DNA of 64,000 nucleotides from Pedobacter africanus (GTDB lineage Bacteria; Bacteroidota; Bacteroidia; Sphingobacteriales; Sphingobacteriaceae), in NCBI RefSeq assembly GCF_900176535.1, contig NZ_FWXT01000001.1, positions 2,046,001 to 2,110,000 of the forward strand, written 5' to 3'. The first letter of the stretch is position 1; each line of letters opens with the position of its first letter. This document shows, one piece after another, positions 8,710 through 17,875 of this stretch. A program made the translations under genes and the position numbers. The notes beneath the pieces were generated by a model. The model searched no databases, was not told where the DNA came from, and saw only the letters and a program-made list of their open reading frames with translations.

Positions 8710-10106
8710 TTCCCTGCTTTACTTAATTGATCGGCATTCTTATGGATTTTTGCGATGGCATTGGCAATATCGTCCATATCAGTCTTAGTGCCCAGCAACA
8801 TGTACTGATACAGCCACACGGCTTCTTCATTGCAAAGGATATCGTTGTTAGGACATTTGTTCTGGGCTGCCCACTTATTGTAATCCAACTCCTGCGCACT
8901 ATACATCTTTTTGAAATTTTTGGACTCAAAAGCCTGCTTAATAAACGACATATCCATCAGCGGGGTATAACCACTGGAGCAAGGCACGCCTTCTGCCCTC
9001 AATGCTTTCAGGAAAGCATCCCGCGACAGACCTTTAAAGGCCTGCTTCTGGTACCTGAACGGAAAGAGGTGAAAAGCACAGCGGTTTGCTTTAGGGTATA
9101 GTTTATAAGGGATAATACCCGGTATTTTTTCAATCTTCGATTTCAGGTAAGCTGCGTTTTCGTTACGTGTGGCAGTTTCCTGCTCCAGCCGCGGCAGCAA
9201 AGAAAGCCCTATGGCCGATGCATACTCAGAAGTACGCACCTTGGTGCCCAGCACCGTGCTGCCAATCCCTATACCTCCGGAAGCGGTTCCAAAGGGATAG
9301 CCATACTGCTGGTAAGAGAAGCATTTGTCGATAAACACATCGCTGTTGCTCACAATTGCCCCAGCTTCGCCTATAGGCAGGTTTTTAGAGTTCTGAAAAC
9401 TGAAACATCCGGCATCGCCTATGGTACCCAGCTTTTTGCCATCGTATTCTGCAAGGTGGGCCTGGCAGGCATCTTCCAGCACCACCAGCTTATGTTTTTT
9501 AGCGATGGCCATGATGCGGTCCATATCGCAGGGCAAGCCTAAAATATGAACAGGAATGATGGCCTTTGTGCGTGGCGTGATCTTGGCTTCTATCTTATCG
9601 GGGTCCATCTGAAAAGTCTCGCGGTCTACATCCACAAAAACAGGGATGGCGCCGTTCAGCAGTACCGCAGAAATGGTGGCAATAAAAGTATAGGGCGGAA
9701 CAATCACCTCATCGCCCGCACCAATATCGAACTGGTTAAGCGCTACAATGAGTGCATTAGTGCCGTTGACTACCGTTAAGCTGCGTTTTACGCCCAGGGC
9801 TTTGGCCCATGCCGTTTCGAACTCTGTGGCTACATTGGCGCGCGACCAAACCCCGCTGCGCAGCACTTCGGTAACCCGTTTCTCGTCGGTTGCCGGGTTC
9901 CATATCGGCCATTTAGGCCAGCCTGCGGTCCGCACCGGGCTGCCGCCCATAATGGCCGGTTTGCCCGAAACACCCAAGGCAGTGCTTGGATGGCTGTTAT
10001 TTGCGGCCGACAATGAAGGACTGAGCATCATGCCTGCTGCAAAAACCCCGGCCGACTTGAGGAAGCTGCGCCGGGCTTCTGAATTGTTTCTTTGTGTGTG
10101 GTTCAT
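8706..10106 (-). CDS. DegT/DnrJ/EryC1/StrS-type PLP enzyme with Tat signal, copy 1
   Basis: The 466 residues begin with a Tat signal (EARRSFLKSAG, then a hydrophobic stretch) and then a complete aminotransferase fold: NGTNALIVAL, GDEVIVPPYTFIATISAVL, IIPVHILGLPCDM, LEDACQAHLAEYDGKK and GCFSFQNSKNLPIGEAGAI, where the PLP-binding lysine (about residue 240) is kept. DegT enzymes normally aminate keto-sugar nucleotides in the cytoplasm. A Tat signal fits export of a folded, PLP-loaded enzyme. The acceptor is unknown. It is separated from the previous ceramidase-like gene by 4 bases and overlaps the next one by 4, so DegT and ceramidase genes alternate. Confidence 0.85.
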   Translation of the reverse strand: MNHTQRNNSEARRSFLKSAGVFAAGMMLSPSLSAANNSHPSTALGVSGKPAIMGGSPVRTAGWPKWPIWNPATDEKRVTEVLRSGVWSRANVATEFETAWAKALGVKRSLTVVNGTNALIVALNQFDIGAGDEVIVPPYTFIATISAVLLNGAIPVFVDVDRETFQMDPDKIEAKITPRTKAIIPVHILGLPCDMDRIMAIAKKHKLVVLEDACQAHLAEYDGKKLGTIGDAGCFSFQNSKNLPIGEAGAIVSNSDVFIDKCFSYQQYGYPFGTASGGIGIGSTVLGTKVRTSEYASAIGLSLLPRLEQETATRNENAAYLKSKIEKIPGIIPYKLYPKANRCAFHLFPFRYQKQAFKGLSRDAFLKALRAEGVPCSSGYTPLMDMSFIKQAFESKNFKKMYSAQELDYNKWAAQNKCPNNDILCNEEAVWLYQYMLLGTKTDMDDIANAIAKIHKNADQLSKAGK

Positions 10107-10110
10107 TGTG

Positions 10111-11493
10111 TTAGTTTTTTAGCAGTTTGTGTATAGCGTTCATCAATACTTTCTCAATTTCGGGGTTGGCTGCCGATGCCTGTCCGGCTTCATATCCGCC
10201 TTGCTTGTAACCTTCCTCGTTACAGATATAGCCCGGGCCATAATCGCCATAGCCCGCCACTGCCACAAAAAGGTCTTTACGGTAAGCCTTGGCGGCCAGC
10301 TGGTATTCAATAAAGGGTTCGCCTGGCAAATGAAGAATACGGGCATTGCCCAGTGTAAGGCAAGTCAGGTCTATCTTTTTTCCTGCCTGCTGTCTGTGCA
10401 GCAGCACCAGTTTAGACATGTTATTGGCCAGGAATACCGGCGTTTCAGTCCGCATCTTCTGTTCCATGGTACCCACGTCAGCTTTTAAAGGGATGCTGAT
10501 GGGCGCAATGGCCCAATGTACCTGTGCTGCGCTAATCGGTTCTTTTTTTGTGGAATCCCAGGCGCGCTTCATCCCGTCGGCCAGCCTTTGCGCCAGGATC
10601 ATCCGGTTAATTTTAGCGCCATCGTTATATTTACCTGCGGTGATGTTGCCCCCCGCCCCGTTAAAGTGAATGTGCAGGGCCTCTGGCACAGCCAGTTGGC
10701 GCATAAAACGCGCAATACCCGGGAAATCGGGATTGGCCACCCCAGTGCGGTAATAACTTTGCGGATGCGTAGCATAATAACTGAGTACAGCCACCGGCTT
10801 GTCTTTGTTCCAGAAACTGATGAGGGAAACCATAGGGTCAATCAGACCTTCCGGCTCCGCACGTATGGCTGAATCTTTGGTGGCCGAAGTACGGCTGGCC
10901 TTAACCAGACCATCGGCGCCTATGATCCGCCTGTTGGAAGATACATTATATACCCTGGCTGCCCCCAACCCCAGATGGGTAATGGGTTGCGCCTGTGCCA
11001 ATGAATTTTTAACAGCTATATCCAGCCGGCGGATGAGTTCACGAGAGAAAGCCCCCTCGAAACTGCGGGGATTGATACCCGCAGCAAGCAGGATTTTCTC
11101 TGCACCGAAATCAGATGTGGGCGCATCGTGCTGGTGAATGGCATGGACCGCCACATGATCGGGTGTGGTACCCGCAGCATTGGCAATTGCCTTTTTAAAC
11201 TCGTCCTGACTGTCATTGGAAATCCCTATCCAATCTACCGAACAAACCACAATGGGTTTACCCGCGCCCAGCAATACAAAACCTTTGGCCCTTAAGCCAA
11301 GATCCCAGGAATTAACCATAGGATCATAAGTCAGATGCGAACCTACAGGCGGCGTAGCATCCACATCAAAGGTGCTCAGGCTTAAGCCTGCCACCTGCTG
11401 TTTCAGCGAATCAACCGGAGTAACGGCTGCCCGTATGTCCAAAGCAAAGCAGCCGAGCAACAGGTATAATATGATGATCTTCTTTACCTGCAT
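10111..11493 (-). CDS. Neutral/alkaline non-lysosomal ceramidase-like hydrolase, copy 2
   Basis: A 460-residue secreted protein (signal MQVKKIIILYLLLGCFALDIRA). It shares the ceramidase-type N-terminal layout with copy 1: LSTFDVDATPPVGSHLTYDP, the histidine segment VHAIHQHDAPTSDF near residue 125, and SYYATHPQSYY near residue 245. The two copies are clearly diverged (THTHSGP in copy 1 is IHQHDAP here), so substrates may differ. Its start codon shares one base with the stop of DegT copy 2 (11493), and its stop is 4 bases before DegT copy 1. Confidence 0.78.
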   Translation of the reverse strand: MQVKKIIILYLLLGCFALDIRAAVTPVDSLKQQVAGLSLSTFDVDATPPVGSHLTYDPMVNSWDLGLRAKGFVLLGAGKPIVVCSVDWIGISNDSQDEFKKAIANAAGTTPDHVAVHAIHQHDAPTSDFGAEKILLAAGINPRSFEGAFSRELIRRLDIAVKNSLAQAQPITHLGLGAARVYNVSSNRRIIGADGLVKASRTSATKDSAIRAEPEGLIDPMVSLISFWNKDKPVAVLSYYATHPQSYYRTGVANPDFPGIARFMRQLAVPEALHIHFNGAGGNITAGKYNDGAKINRMILAQRLADGMKRAWDSTKKEPISAAQVHWAIAPISIPLKADVGTMEQKMRTETPVFLANNMSKLVLLHRQQAGKKIDLTCLTLGNARILHLPGEPFIEYQLAAKAYRKDLFVAVAGYGDYGPGYICNEEGYKQGGYEAGQASAANPEIEKVLMNAIHKLLKN

Positions 11494-12860
11494 TATGGAA
11501 TGGTGTTTAATTTATCGCGGTTATCGTAAACTTTCATGATGGCCCTGATGACATCGTCCATGTCAGACTTTGTACCCAGAAGCTGGGCAGAACCGCCCAG
11601 CACAATCATTTCCTGGCCAACCAGATCGGTATTTGGCATATTGGCCGCATCCTGTTTAAAACGCTGTAACCTTTCGGCACTATACATGGTCTTGTATTCC
11701 TTTAAGCCCAGGATATGCTCAACCCAGGGCTCAGTATGCAGGCCTTTAATATAGGGGCTCAAAGGAACCCCCTCGGCACCTATTGCCTTCAGGAATTTAC
11801 TGCGGTCGGCATTGTTAAAATGCTCCTTATGGTAACTCATTGCATATAAGTAATAGCCGCTGCTTTCAGTGCCCTGGTATTGTTTCTGGGGCACCAATCC
11901 CGGGAAATCTTTTAGCTTGGAGCTGAGGTAGGCTGCGTTCTCGTTACGACGGGCAAAACGATCTTTGGCTCCAGGCAGCTGCCCCAGTAAAATAGCACCT
12001 TCAAACTCGTTCATTCTGTATTTAGGCCCTATGGTGACGTTTTTGCCTTTGCGGTCAGTTCCGTGATTTTGTACCGTATAGACCTTATCCATCAGGGCCT
12101 CATCGTTGCCGATCACCGCACCACCCTCACCACAGGAGATTTGTTTGCTGGCCTGAAAACTGAAACAGCCCAGATCGCCTATACTGCCGATCTGCTTACC
12201 CTGATAGCGGGCAAAATTGGCCTGGCAGGCGTCTTCTATGACAAAGAGTTTATGTTTTTTAGCAATGGCCATGATGCGCTCCATATCGCAAGGCATGCCC
12301 ATCATATGCACCGGCATAATGGCCTTGGTATTTTTATTGATCTTTCTTTCCACGTCAGCCGGATCGAGCTGATACGATTTAGGGTCCAGATCGGCCATTA
12401 CCGGCAAGGCCCTGCTGCCAATGATGGCAGAAATGGTGCCGAAATCGGTATAGGGAGAAGTAATCACCTCGTCGCCCGGACCAATACCCAGCGCTTCCAC
12501 GCAGGTACTCAGTGCCTGCGTTCCTGAACCTGTTCCAACACAAAACCTTACCCCCAGCAAACTGGCAAAATCTTTCTCGAAGGTAGCCACCGTACCGTTG
12601 GCCAGGTTCTGTATACGGCTCCATTTACCACTTTTGGTGGTGTTCACAATAGATGCGATTACCTGCTCATCGGCCAGCACATTGGGCCAGCTGATCCATG
12701 CTTTGGTCCGGACAGGGGTGCCGCCCAGAATTGCCAGTTTCCCGTTGTCTTTTACGCGCAGATGGCCTTGCGCAGAAATGACATTGGAAAAAGCAGCCGC
12801 AATTGAAGTTGTAGTTACAGCCGCAATAAAATTTCTTCTGGAAAAGTTTGATTTTTTCAT
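11493..12860 (-). CDS. DegT/DnrJ/EryC1/StrS-type PLP enzyme with Tat signal, copy 2 (first gene of the operon)
   Basis: A 455-residue paralogue of the gene at 8706-10106. The Tat signal is FSRRNFIAAV with a hydrophobic stretch to VISAQG. The core has GTGSGTQALSTCVEALGIGPG, GDEVITSPYTDFGTISAI, MPVHMMGMPCDMERIMAIAK, IEDACQANFARYQGKQ and GCFSFQASKQISCGEGGAV, with the PLP lysine at about residue 238. It is the promoter-proximal gene of the nine-gene operon. An operator box lies 48 bases upstream (12908-12922). Both paralogues keep the catalytic lysine, so both are probably active enzymes rather than regulators. Confidence 0.85.
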   Translation of the reverse strand: MKKSNFSRRNFIAAVTTTSIAAAFSNVISAQGHLRVKDNGKLAILGGTPVRTKAWISWPNVLADEQVIASIVNTTKSGKWSRIQNLANGTVATFEKDFASLLGVRFCVGTGSGTQALSTCVEALGIGPGDEVITSPYTDFGTISAIIGSRALPVMADLDPKSYQLDPADVERKINKNTKAIMPVHMMGMPCDMERIMAIAKKHKLFVIEDACQANFARYQGKQIGSIGDLGCFSFQASKQISCGEGGAVIGNDEALMDKVYTVQNHGTDRKGKNVTIGPKYRMNEFEGAILLGQLPGAKDRFARRNENAAYLSSKLKDFPGLVPQKQYQGTESSGYYLYAMSYHKEHFNNADRSKFLKAIGAEGVPLSPYIKGLHTEPWVEHILGLKEYKTMYSAERLQRFKQDAANMPNTDLVGQEMIVLGGSAQLLGTKSDMDDVIRAIMKVYDNRDKLNTIP

Positions 12861-12907
12861 CTCATTGGGTTTAGGTTGCCAGGTTTTGTAAAGCCGGTAC
12901 GATTTAA

Positions 12908-12922
12908 GTGTACGTACCCGAA
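12908..12922. promoter_or_regulatory. Regulon box A (GTGTACGTACCCGAA)
   Basis: One of ten copies of a conserved box with central ACGT in this window. It lies 48 bases upstream of the first gene of the 12860-1216 operon. The central CG and imperfect dyad resemble LacI-family operators (inference). Confidence 0.7.
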
Positions 12923-13040
12923 TTATATCTAAGGTATGAAATCTTTTGAAACAAAAAAATATAAAATTGAAATAATTTATGCTGAATTCAACATTTTATC
13001 AGATTCATAGCACTTTAATAATCAGTATACTTATATTTAC

Positions 13041-13052
13041 GTGTACGTAACC
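13041..13052. promoter_or_regulatory. Regulon box B (GTGTACGTAACC)
   Basis: It lies 17 bases before the ATG at 13070. TATATTTA at 13032-13039 resembles the Bacteroidota -7 element TAnnTTTG, so the box would overlap the transcription start, as expected for a repressor site. Confidence 0.7.
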
Positions 13053-13069
13053 ATAAAACACAAACTAAA

Positions 13070-15028
13070 ATGAAACCATTACAATTATTATTATCAGCCA
13101 GCCTGATGCTCCTGTCCTCTGCTTACGCACAGCAGCCGGTGAGCATTACTGCACTGCCCGACAAGAGCGGTTTTACTGTAGCAACCAAAACAAAAGAACT
13201 GGGCTCGGGCTTTTACGACCATGGTGTGGCCTCGCCCATCAGCAATCACCGCGGTGTTGTCGCTACAGTCGACGGCGAAGGCCGAAATGTATTGCTGATC
13301 TGGCTGTTTGATCACAGGGGTGGCTATGCCTTGCTGATGATTGATGCCCAGACCGGTAAAAGTGAGGAATTCCCGGTACCCTTTGATCCCAAACAGGACA
13401 CTCCCTACTCCTCTATCCTTTCCTCCGGCAACAAGTTTTACAGCATGTACCGCGATCACTTTGTGGAGTTCGATCCTGTAAAAAGGAAATTCACCTTTGT
13501 CAGCAAGGCCACTCCCCAGATGGCCATGGCCATGACCGAGGACGATGCGGGTAAGATCTGGGCGGTAACCTATCCCAACAGCGGACTGGTATGCTTTGAC
13601 CCGGGCAGCCGGGCATTTAAGGACTATAAATCTGTAAACAAAGAAAACTGGTACCAATATCAGAAAACCATGGCGGCCGATGATGCGGGCTGGATCTATT
13701 TCGGACTGGGCAATGCCTCCTGCCAGATTTTTGCCTTTAATCCGCAAACAGCTGAAACCAAAAGTATAGTACCCCAAAATGAGCGCAAGCTGGGTATGGC
13801 CCTGGTATACCGCGATCTGAATGGTAAGGTATACGGACAGGTACCGGGCGATAAAGACCCCGTATATTATGAATTGCACAAGGGTGAAGGCCACAAAAGC
13901 GGAAAATACAATACCCAGACGCTAAAGCCGGTAATCACCAACACGCAAAATCTTTTCCATAAAACCTTTCCGGATGGCAGCCAGATCAAAGAACTTGACC
14001 TGGTAAACCGGATACTGGTTACCAACAATCCCAAAACCGGCAAAACAACAGAAGTAAACTTCAACTATTCAAGCGATGGCGCCATAGTAATGGGCGTAGG
14101 CGCTGCACCAGATGGCACCATCACCGGTGGTACTGCGTTCCCCATGCGTTTTTTTAACTACAACCTGAAACAGGACAAATGGATCAACCGTTATGCCATT
14201 GGACAGTTTAATGCGCTGGCCAATCAGGACAACAAGGTGTTTTTTGGCGTTTATAGCGGTGGGCACCTCATAGAATGGGATCCATACCAGCCCTGGAAAG
14301 GCATTACCAAAGACAAAGCCAGCAACCCGGTTCATTTGACCACCGTTTACCCCACCATTATACGCCCCTTCCGTCTGGTTGCACACCCCGATGGGCATAC
14401 GCTGATCATGAGTGGCAGCCCACAATACGGAGCAACCGGCGGAGGCTTGCTCTTCTGGAACAGTAAGGCCAAAGAAAAGGTATTGCTTACCGACGAGCAG
14501 GTGGTAAAAAACCAGTCGACCATGAGCATTGTGCCTTTAAAGAATGGCAAATTACTTTGCGGCAGTACCACTACTCCCGGAACGGGCGGAGAAAAGAAAG
14601 CCACAGAAGCTGTAATTTACCTGATGGATATGGCCAGCAAGAAGGTAGAATGGCAAACCGCATTGTTCCCCGGAACGCAGGAATACAGCGAAATGCGCCT
14701 GATGCCCAACGGCCAGGTATATGGTATTGCAGACAAAAGGCTATTTTTTGTCTTTGACCCTGTAAAACGTAAGGTACTGCACCAGGAAGATCTGCTGCCT
14801 ACCTATGGCAGGACTACAGCCGAGCAATGCCCAAGGATTTTTGTGGAAGGACCAAAGGGCGAAATGTACATGCTTTTTAACAAAGGTGCTATCGTGCAGG
14901 TCGATCCGCAAAGTTATGCCCTGAAGCTGATTGCCACCGCACCTTCGACGATTAAAGCGGGTGGGGATTATGCCAACGGGCGGATATTTTTCGTTAGCGG
15001 CTCTCATTTAATGAGCTACAAACTTTAA
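13070..15028 (+). CDS. Secreted beta-propeller protein, function unknown
   Basis: The 652-residue protein starts with a standard signal peptide (MKPLQLLLSASLMLLSSAYA). The rest is a series of beta-propeller blades, e.g. GKIWAVTYPNSGLVCFDPGS, GWIYFGLGNASCQIFAFNP, GQVYGIADKRLFFVFDPVKR and GEMYMLFNKGAIVQVDPQ. The blade signature recalls SMP-30 or PQQ-like propellers and is similar in style to the protein at 5029-6318. No catalytic residues can be named with confidence. It is a single-gene unit divergent from the nine-gene operon, shares the intergenic region with it, has its own operator box and ends in a strong terminator. Confidence 0.75.
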   Translation: MKPLQLLLSASLMLLSSAYAQQPVSITALPDKSGFTVATKTKELGSGFYDHGVASPISNHRGVVATVDGEGRNVLLIWLFDHRGGYALLMIDAQTGKSEEFPVPFDPKQDTPYSSILSSGNKFYSMYRDHFVEFDPVKRKFTFVSKATPQMAMAMTEDDAGKIWAVTYPNSGLVCFDPGSRAFKDYKSVNKENWYQYQKTMAADDAGWIYFGLGNASCQIFAFNPQTAETKSIVPQNERKLGMALVYRDLNGKVYGQVPGDKDPVYYELHKGEGHKSGKYNTQTLKPVITNTQNLFHKTFPDGSQIKELDLVNRILVTNNPKTGKTTEVNFNYSSDGAIVMGVGAAPDGTITGGTAFPMRFFNYNLKQDKWINRYAIGQFNALANQDNKVFFGVYSGGHLIEWDPYQPWKGITKDKASNPVHLTTVYPTIIRPFRLVAHPDGHTLIMSGSPQYGATGGGLLFWNSKAKEKVLLTDEQVVKNQSTMSIVPLKNGKLLCGSTTTPGTGGEKKATEAVIYLMDMASKKVEWQTALFPGTQEYSEMRLMPNGQVYGIADKRLFFVFDPVKRKVLHQEDLLPTYGRTTAEQCPRIFVEGPKGEMYMLFNKGAIVQVDPQSYALKLIATAPSTIKAGGDYANGRIFFVSGSHLMSYKL

Positions 15029-15067
15029 AAAAACGGCTGCCCTGAGAACTTCAGGGCAGCCGTTTTT
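15029..15067. terminator. Bidirectional Rho-independent terminator
   Basis: A 17-base arm (15029-15045) pairs perfectly with 15051-15067 around the loop GAACT, with A-run on the left and T-run on the right. It serves both the propeller gene (plus) and the convergent symporter gene (minus). Confidence 0.93.
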
Positions 15068-15098
15068 ATATTCTGCAGGGTTTCAATAGTCTACCAAA

Positions 15099-16577
15099 TC
15101 ACAATTCTTCGTCCTCTTTTAAAGAATTGAGCAGCGCTTCTACTTCCGGCTTAACTTTAGTCCGGAACAGCAGGCCGCAGCCAATATAAATGATCATGGA
15201 GGTAACAATTGGCGAAGCCAGCTCTGCAGTTAAACTTACCGTCATAAACGATTTCATTACCGCAAAAGTGATCAGCCCTCCAAAAATAGAAAATAAGGCT
15301 GCCCTGCTGTCACTGTGCTTAAATGCAGGCAGTAGGCCCAGGATCATTGGGATGGCAGTTGGCCCAACAAGGGCAGAGAACCAGGTAATAATGAGGCCGA
15401 ACACCCCACCAAAAGATTTGGACTGAAAAGCAATGATCAGCGTAGTTACGATAAAAAGGAAGGTGGTAAGCCTGGCTATAACCAGCATTTTTTTCTGGTC
15501 GAAGGATTTCAGCTTTTTATACAATACCGGAAGGATGTCCCTGGTAATAACTGCAGAAATCGTATTGGCATCAGCCGCTGTCATGGCCAGGGTATTGCCA
15601 AACATAGAAGCCAGCAATAAACCGATCAATCCATGCGGCAGAAACTTCATGGCCATCATGGCATAAGATTGGGTAGGATCGGCGAGGTCTTTGATAAAGA
15701 TCGGCGCAGCAAACATCGGGAAGAACAGGATCAGTGGCCAGATCAGGTACATGAGCATGGAAAGCGTTGCCGCCTTACGCGCTTCGGTACCAGACGGCGA
15801 TGAAATGAACCGGGTAGCCAGGTGCCAGGTGCCGCCGCTAAAACTGAAAAAACAGATTACTGTAAATGAGATGGCAAAAGCAGGGGTATATGGACCATTG
15901 TACAGCTGCCCATGTGCAGCAGGCAGGCGGTCCCACATGGTAAATATGCCGTTCAGGCCATCGCCCAGTTGCGCCAATACCATCACCATCATGATAATGC
16001 CTGCTGTAAACTGGATCAGAAAGGAAGCCAGGTCGTTCACCACATCGGCCCACAGGCCACCCATGGTAATGTAGATCATACTCACCAGTCCGGCAGTTAA
16101 AATCCCGGTGCCTAAAGGAAGACCTGTAAAAGCATTCAGCAAGATGCCAATAGCTGCCCATTTTGCCCCTACATCAAATATTTTAATGATCACCCCGCTC
16201 CAGGCCATCACCTGTTGTGTGGGCAGGTTGTAACGGGTAGCCAGGTATTCGGTCGGCGATTGGATGCCTGCTTTAGACCGGAGCCGTGCCCATCGTGGCG
16301 CAATAAACAATACCGTACCTACCATGGCAATGGCAATACTCAGGGCCCACCACATGTAAAGGGTAAAGCCATAATTGTAGGCAATGGCTGCATAAGCCAC
16401 AAACACCGCTCCGCTGTAACCCGAAACGTGGTGCGAAATGCCCGACAGCCACCAGGGCAGTTTGCCCCCGGCAGTATAAAAATCAGCTGAGGATTTAATT
16501 TTGGTATAGCCCCATATGCCCATCAAAACGAGGAGCAGAAAATATCCGGCCAATACGATGTAATCAATTTTTTCCAT
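15099..16577 (-). CDS. Sodium:solute symporter (SSS family)
   Basis: A 492-residue inner-membrane protein with about 13 hydrophobic segments starting at MEKIDYIVLAGYFLLLVLMG. Family landmarks are ADFYTAGGKLPWWLSGISHH near the N-terminus, RSKAGIQSPTEYLATRYN, and the long ITAD/ANTISAVITRDI region around residue 335. SSS carriers import sugars, acids or amino acids with sodium. It is the second gene after the Gfo/Idh oxidoreductase (spacer 36 bases), and the pair is preceded by regulon box C. It is the only inner-membrane importer in the locus, so it probably brings in the final periplasmic product. Confidence 0.92.
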   Translation of the reverse strand: MEKIDYIVLAGYFLLLVLMGIWGYTKIKSSADFYTAGGKLPWWLSGISHHVSGYSGAVFVAYAAIAYNYGFTLYMWWALSIAIAMVGTVLFIAPRWARLRSKAGIQSPTEYLATRYNLPTQQVMAWSGVIIKIFDVGAKWAAIGILLNAFTGLPLGTGILTAGLVSMIYITMGGLWADVVNDLASFLIQFTAGIIMMVMVLAQLGDGLNGIFTMWDRLPAAHGQLYNGPYTPAFAISFTVICFFSFSGGTWHLATRFISSPSGTEARKAATLSMLMYLIWPLILFFPMFAAPIFIKDLADPTQSYAMMAMKFLPHGLIGLLLASMFGNTLAMTAADANTISAVITRDILPVLYKKLKSFDQKKMLVIARLTTFLFIVTTLIIAFQSKSFGGVFGLIITWFSALVGPTAIPMILGLLPAFKHSDSRAALFSIFGGLITFAVMKSFMTVSLTAELASPIVTSMIIYIGCGLLFRTKVKPEVEALLNSLKEDEEL

Positions 16578-16613
16578 TTGTGTTTGGTTTAGTTTTTATA
16601 CCCAGCTGAAAGA

Positions 16614-17666
16614 CTAGAGGGGAAGTTTTACCAGCTGACCGGTTTGTGCACTTTTGTAAATGGCCAGCACAATCTCTACGGATTTGCGGCCTTCTGCCCC
16701 ATCGATCAGCAATTTGCCATTGCTGTAAATGGCAGCGATCATATTTTCCATTTGTTTTTGGTGTCCGGCATAGCTGATCGACTTTGGATCGGACACCCCT
16801 CCACTGGAATTGTGGCTGCCACTGGTGGTGTTGATCTGTTCGTCTTCTGCGCTCTGATCTCTGAACTGCCACTGGATAATGTCGTTGTCTTCCATCACCA
16901 CTGTACCTTCAGTACCCATGATCTCGATTTTTTTATAAGCGCCCGGATAAACAGCTGTTGAGCATTCTATGGTACCCATCCCTCCGTTGGCAAACTTTAA
17001 AATGGCCACCAGGGTATCTTCTACGGCTATGTTTTTGTGCTTGGCATTACCGGCAATGGCCATTACGGATTCAACAGGGCCCATACACCATTGCAGCATA
17101 TCCACATTGTGAATGGCCTGGTTCATAAGTGCCCCGCCTCCGTCCAGCTCCCAGGTGCCCCGCCATTTGTTGGAAGCATAATATGCTGGTGTACGGCTCC
17201 ATTTTACATAGGCACTACCCAGGGTCAGCTGTCCGAAACGGCCATCCCCTATCGCCTTTTTCAAATCCAGGCTGCCCTGGTAAAAGCGGGTTGGAAATAC
17301 TACGGCTACTTCTACATTTTTTTCCCGGGCCGCCGCGATGATCCTGTCGGTCTTTTCCAGTGTCACTTCTATTGGTTTTTCAATCAGGCAGTGTTTACCG
17401 GCTGCAATTGCCTTCAATGCAGGTTCCAGGTGCGCGCCTGATGGGGTACAGATACAAACAATATCCAGTTCTGCTGTTTGCAGCAATTCATCCAGCGAAT
17501 GATAAGCTGTACAATCGTATTGTCTTGCAAATTCATCTACTCTGGCTTGTGTTAAGCTATAGGCGCCCAGCAATTTTGCGTTTTTAATGGCCTTGATGGC
17601 CTGCGCATGAATACCGGCTATGGCACCTGTTCCTACTATTCCAAACCCAATTGTTCTGTTTTCCAT
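16614..17666 (-). CDS. Gfo/Idh/MocA-family NAD(P)-dependent oxidoreductase
   Basis: A cytoplasmic 350-residue enzyme. The Rossmann motif is GIVGTGAIAGIHAQAI at the N-terminus, the active-site lysine motif is CLIEKPIEVTLEK near residue 98, and the C-terminal beta-sheet domain carries GGGALMNQAIHNVDMLQWCMG. Family members oxidise or reduce sugars, inositols and sugar acids. No Tat signal is present, unlike many Bacteroidota relatives, so it works on an imported product. It is co-transcribed with the SSS symporter downstream. Substrate unknown. Confidence 0.9.
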   Translation of the reverse strand: MENRTIGFGIVGTGAIAGIHAQAIKAIKNAKLLGAYSLTQARVDEFARQYDCTAYHSLDELLQTAELDIVCICTPSGAHLEPALKAIAAGKHCLIEKPIEVTLEKTDRIIAAAREKNVEVAVVFPTRFYQGSLDLKKAIGDGRFGQLTLGSAYVKWSRTPAYYASNKWRGTWELDGGGALMNQAIHNVDMLQWCMGPVESVMAIAGNAKHKNIAVEDTLVAILKFANGGMGTIECSTAVYPGAYKKIEIMGTEGTVVMEDNDIIQWQFRDQSAEDEQINTTSGSHNSSGGVSDPKSISYAGHQKQMENMIAAIYSNGKLLIDGAEGRKSVEIVLAIYKSAQTGQLVKLPL

Positions 17667-17712
17667 CTAAGGGCGGTTTTAAATCTGGTTTAATATGCGT
17701 ACAACACGTTTC

Positions 17713-17724
17713 GGTAACGTACAC
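17713..17724. promoter_or_regulatory. Regulon box C (on minus strand GTGTACGTTACC)
   Basis: It lies 46 bases upstream of the Gfo/Idh gene and continues as CGAA on the minus strand, identical to boxes F and G in its core. A degenerate second copy (ATATGCGTACAA, about 17693-17704) lies closer to the gene. Confidence 0.7.
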
Positions 17725-17819
17725 GTTTTGGTGCTAAAGTATAATTTTTTAGTCAAAAACACCAGTGAATGTTTAAATAAATCTTTTTTCCCGGCCTGGG
17801 CCAGAAAACGGTGCGGTTA

Positions 17820-17862
17820 AAAATGAAAATGGCTTCGCCTTTTACAGACGAAGCCATCATTT
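17820..17862 (-). terminator. Rho-independent terminator after the SusC/SusD/DUF5017 unit
   Basis: ATGGCTTCG (17829-17837) pairs with CGAAGCCAT (17849-17857). On the minus strand it is followed by TTTTCATTTTT. It ends transcription coming from 24243 through the DUF5017 gene and the possible small ORF at 17876-18032. Confidence 0.75.
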
Positions 17863-17875
17863 TATTCAATTTGAC

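Noticed and set aside
13094..13894. 266-codon open frame on the minus strand
   Set aside because: Antisense shadow of the propeller gene at 13070-15028.
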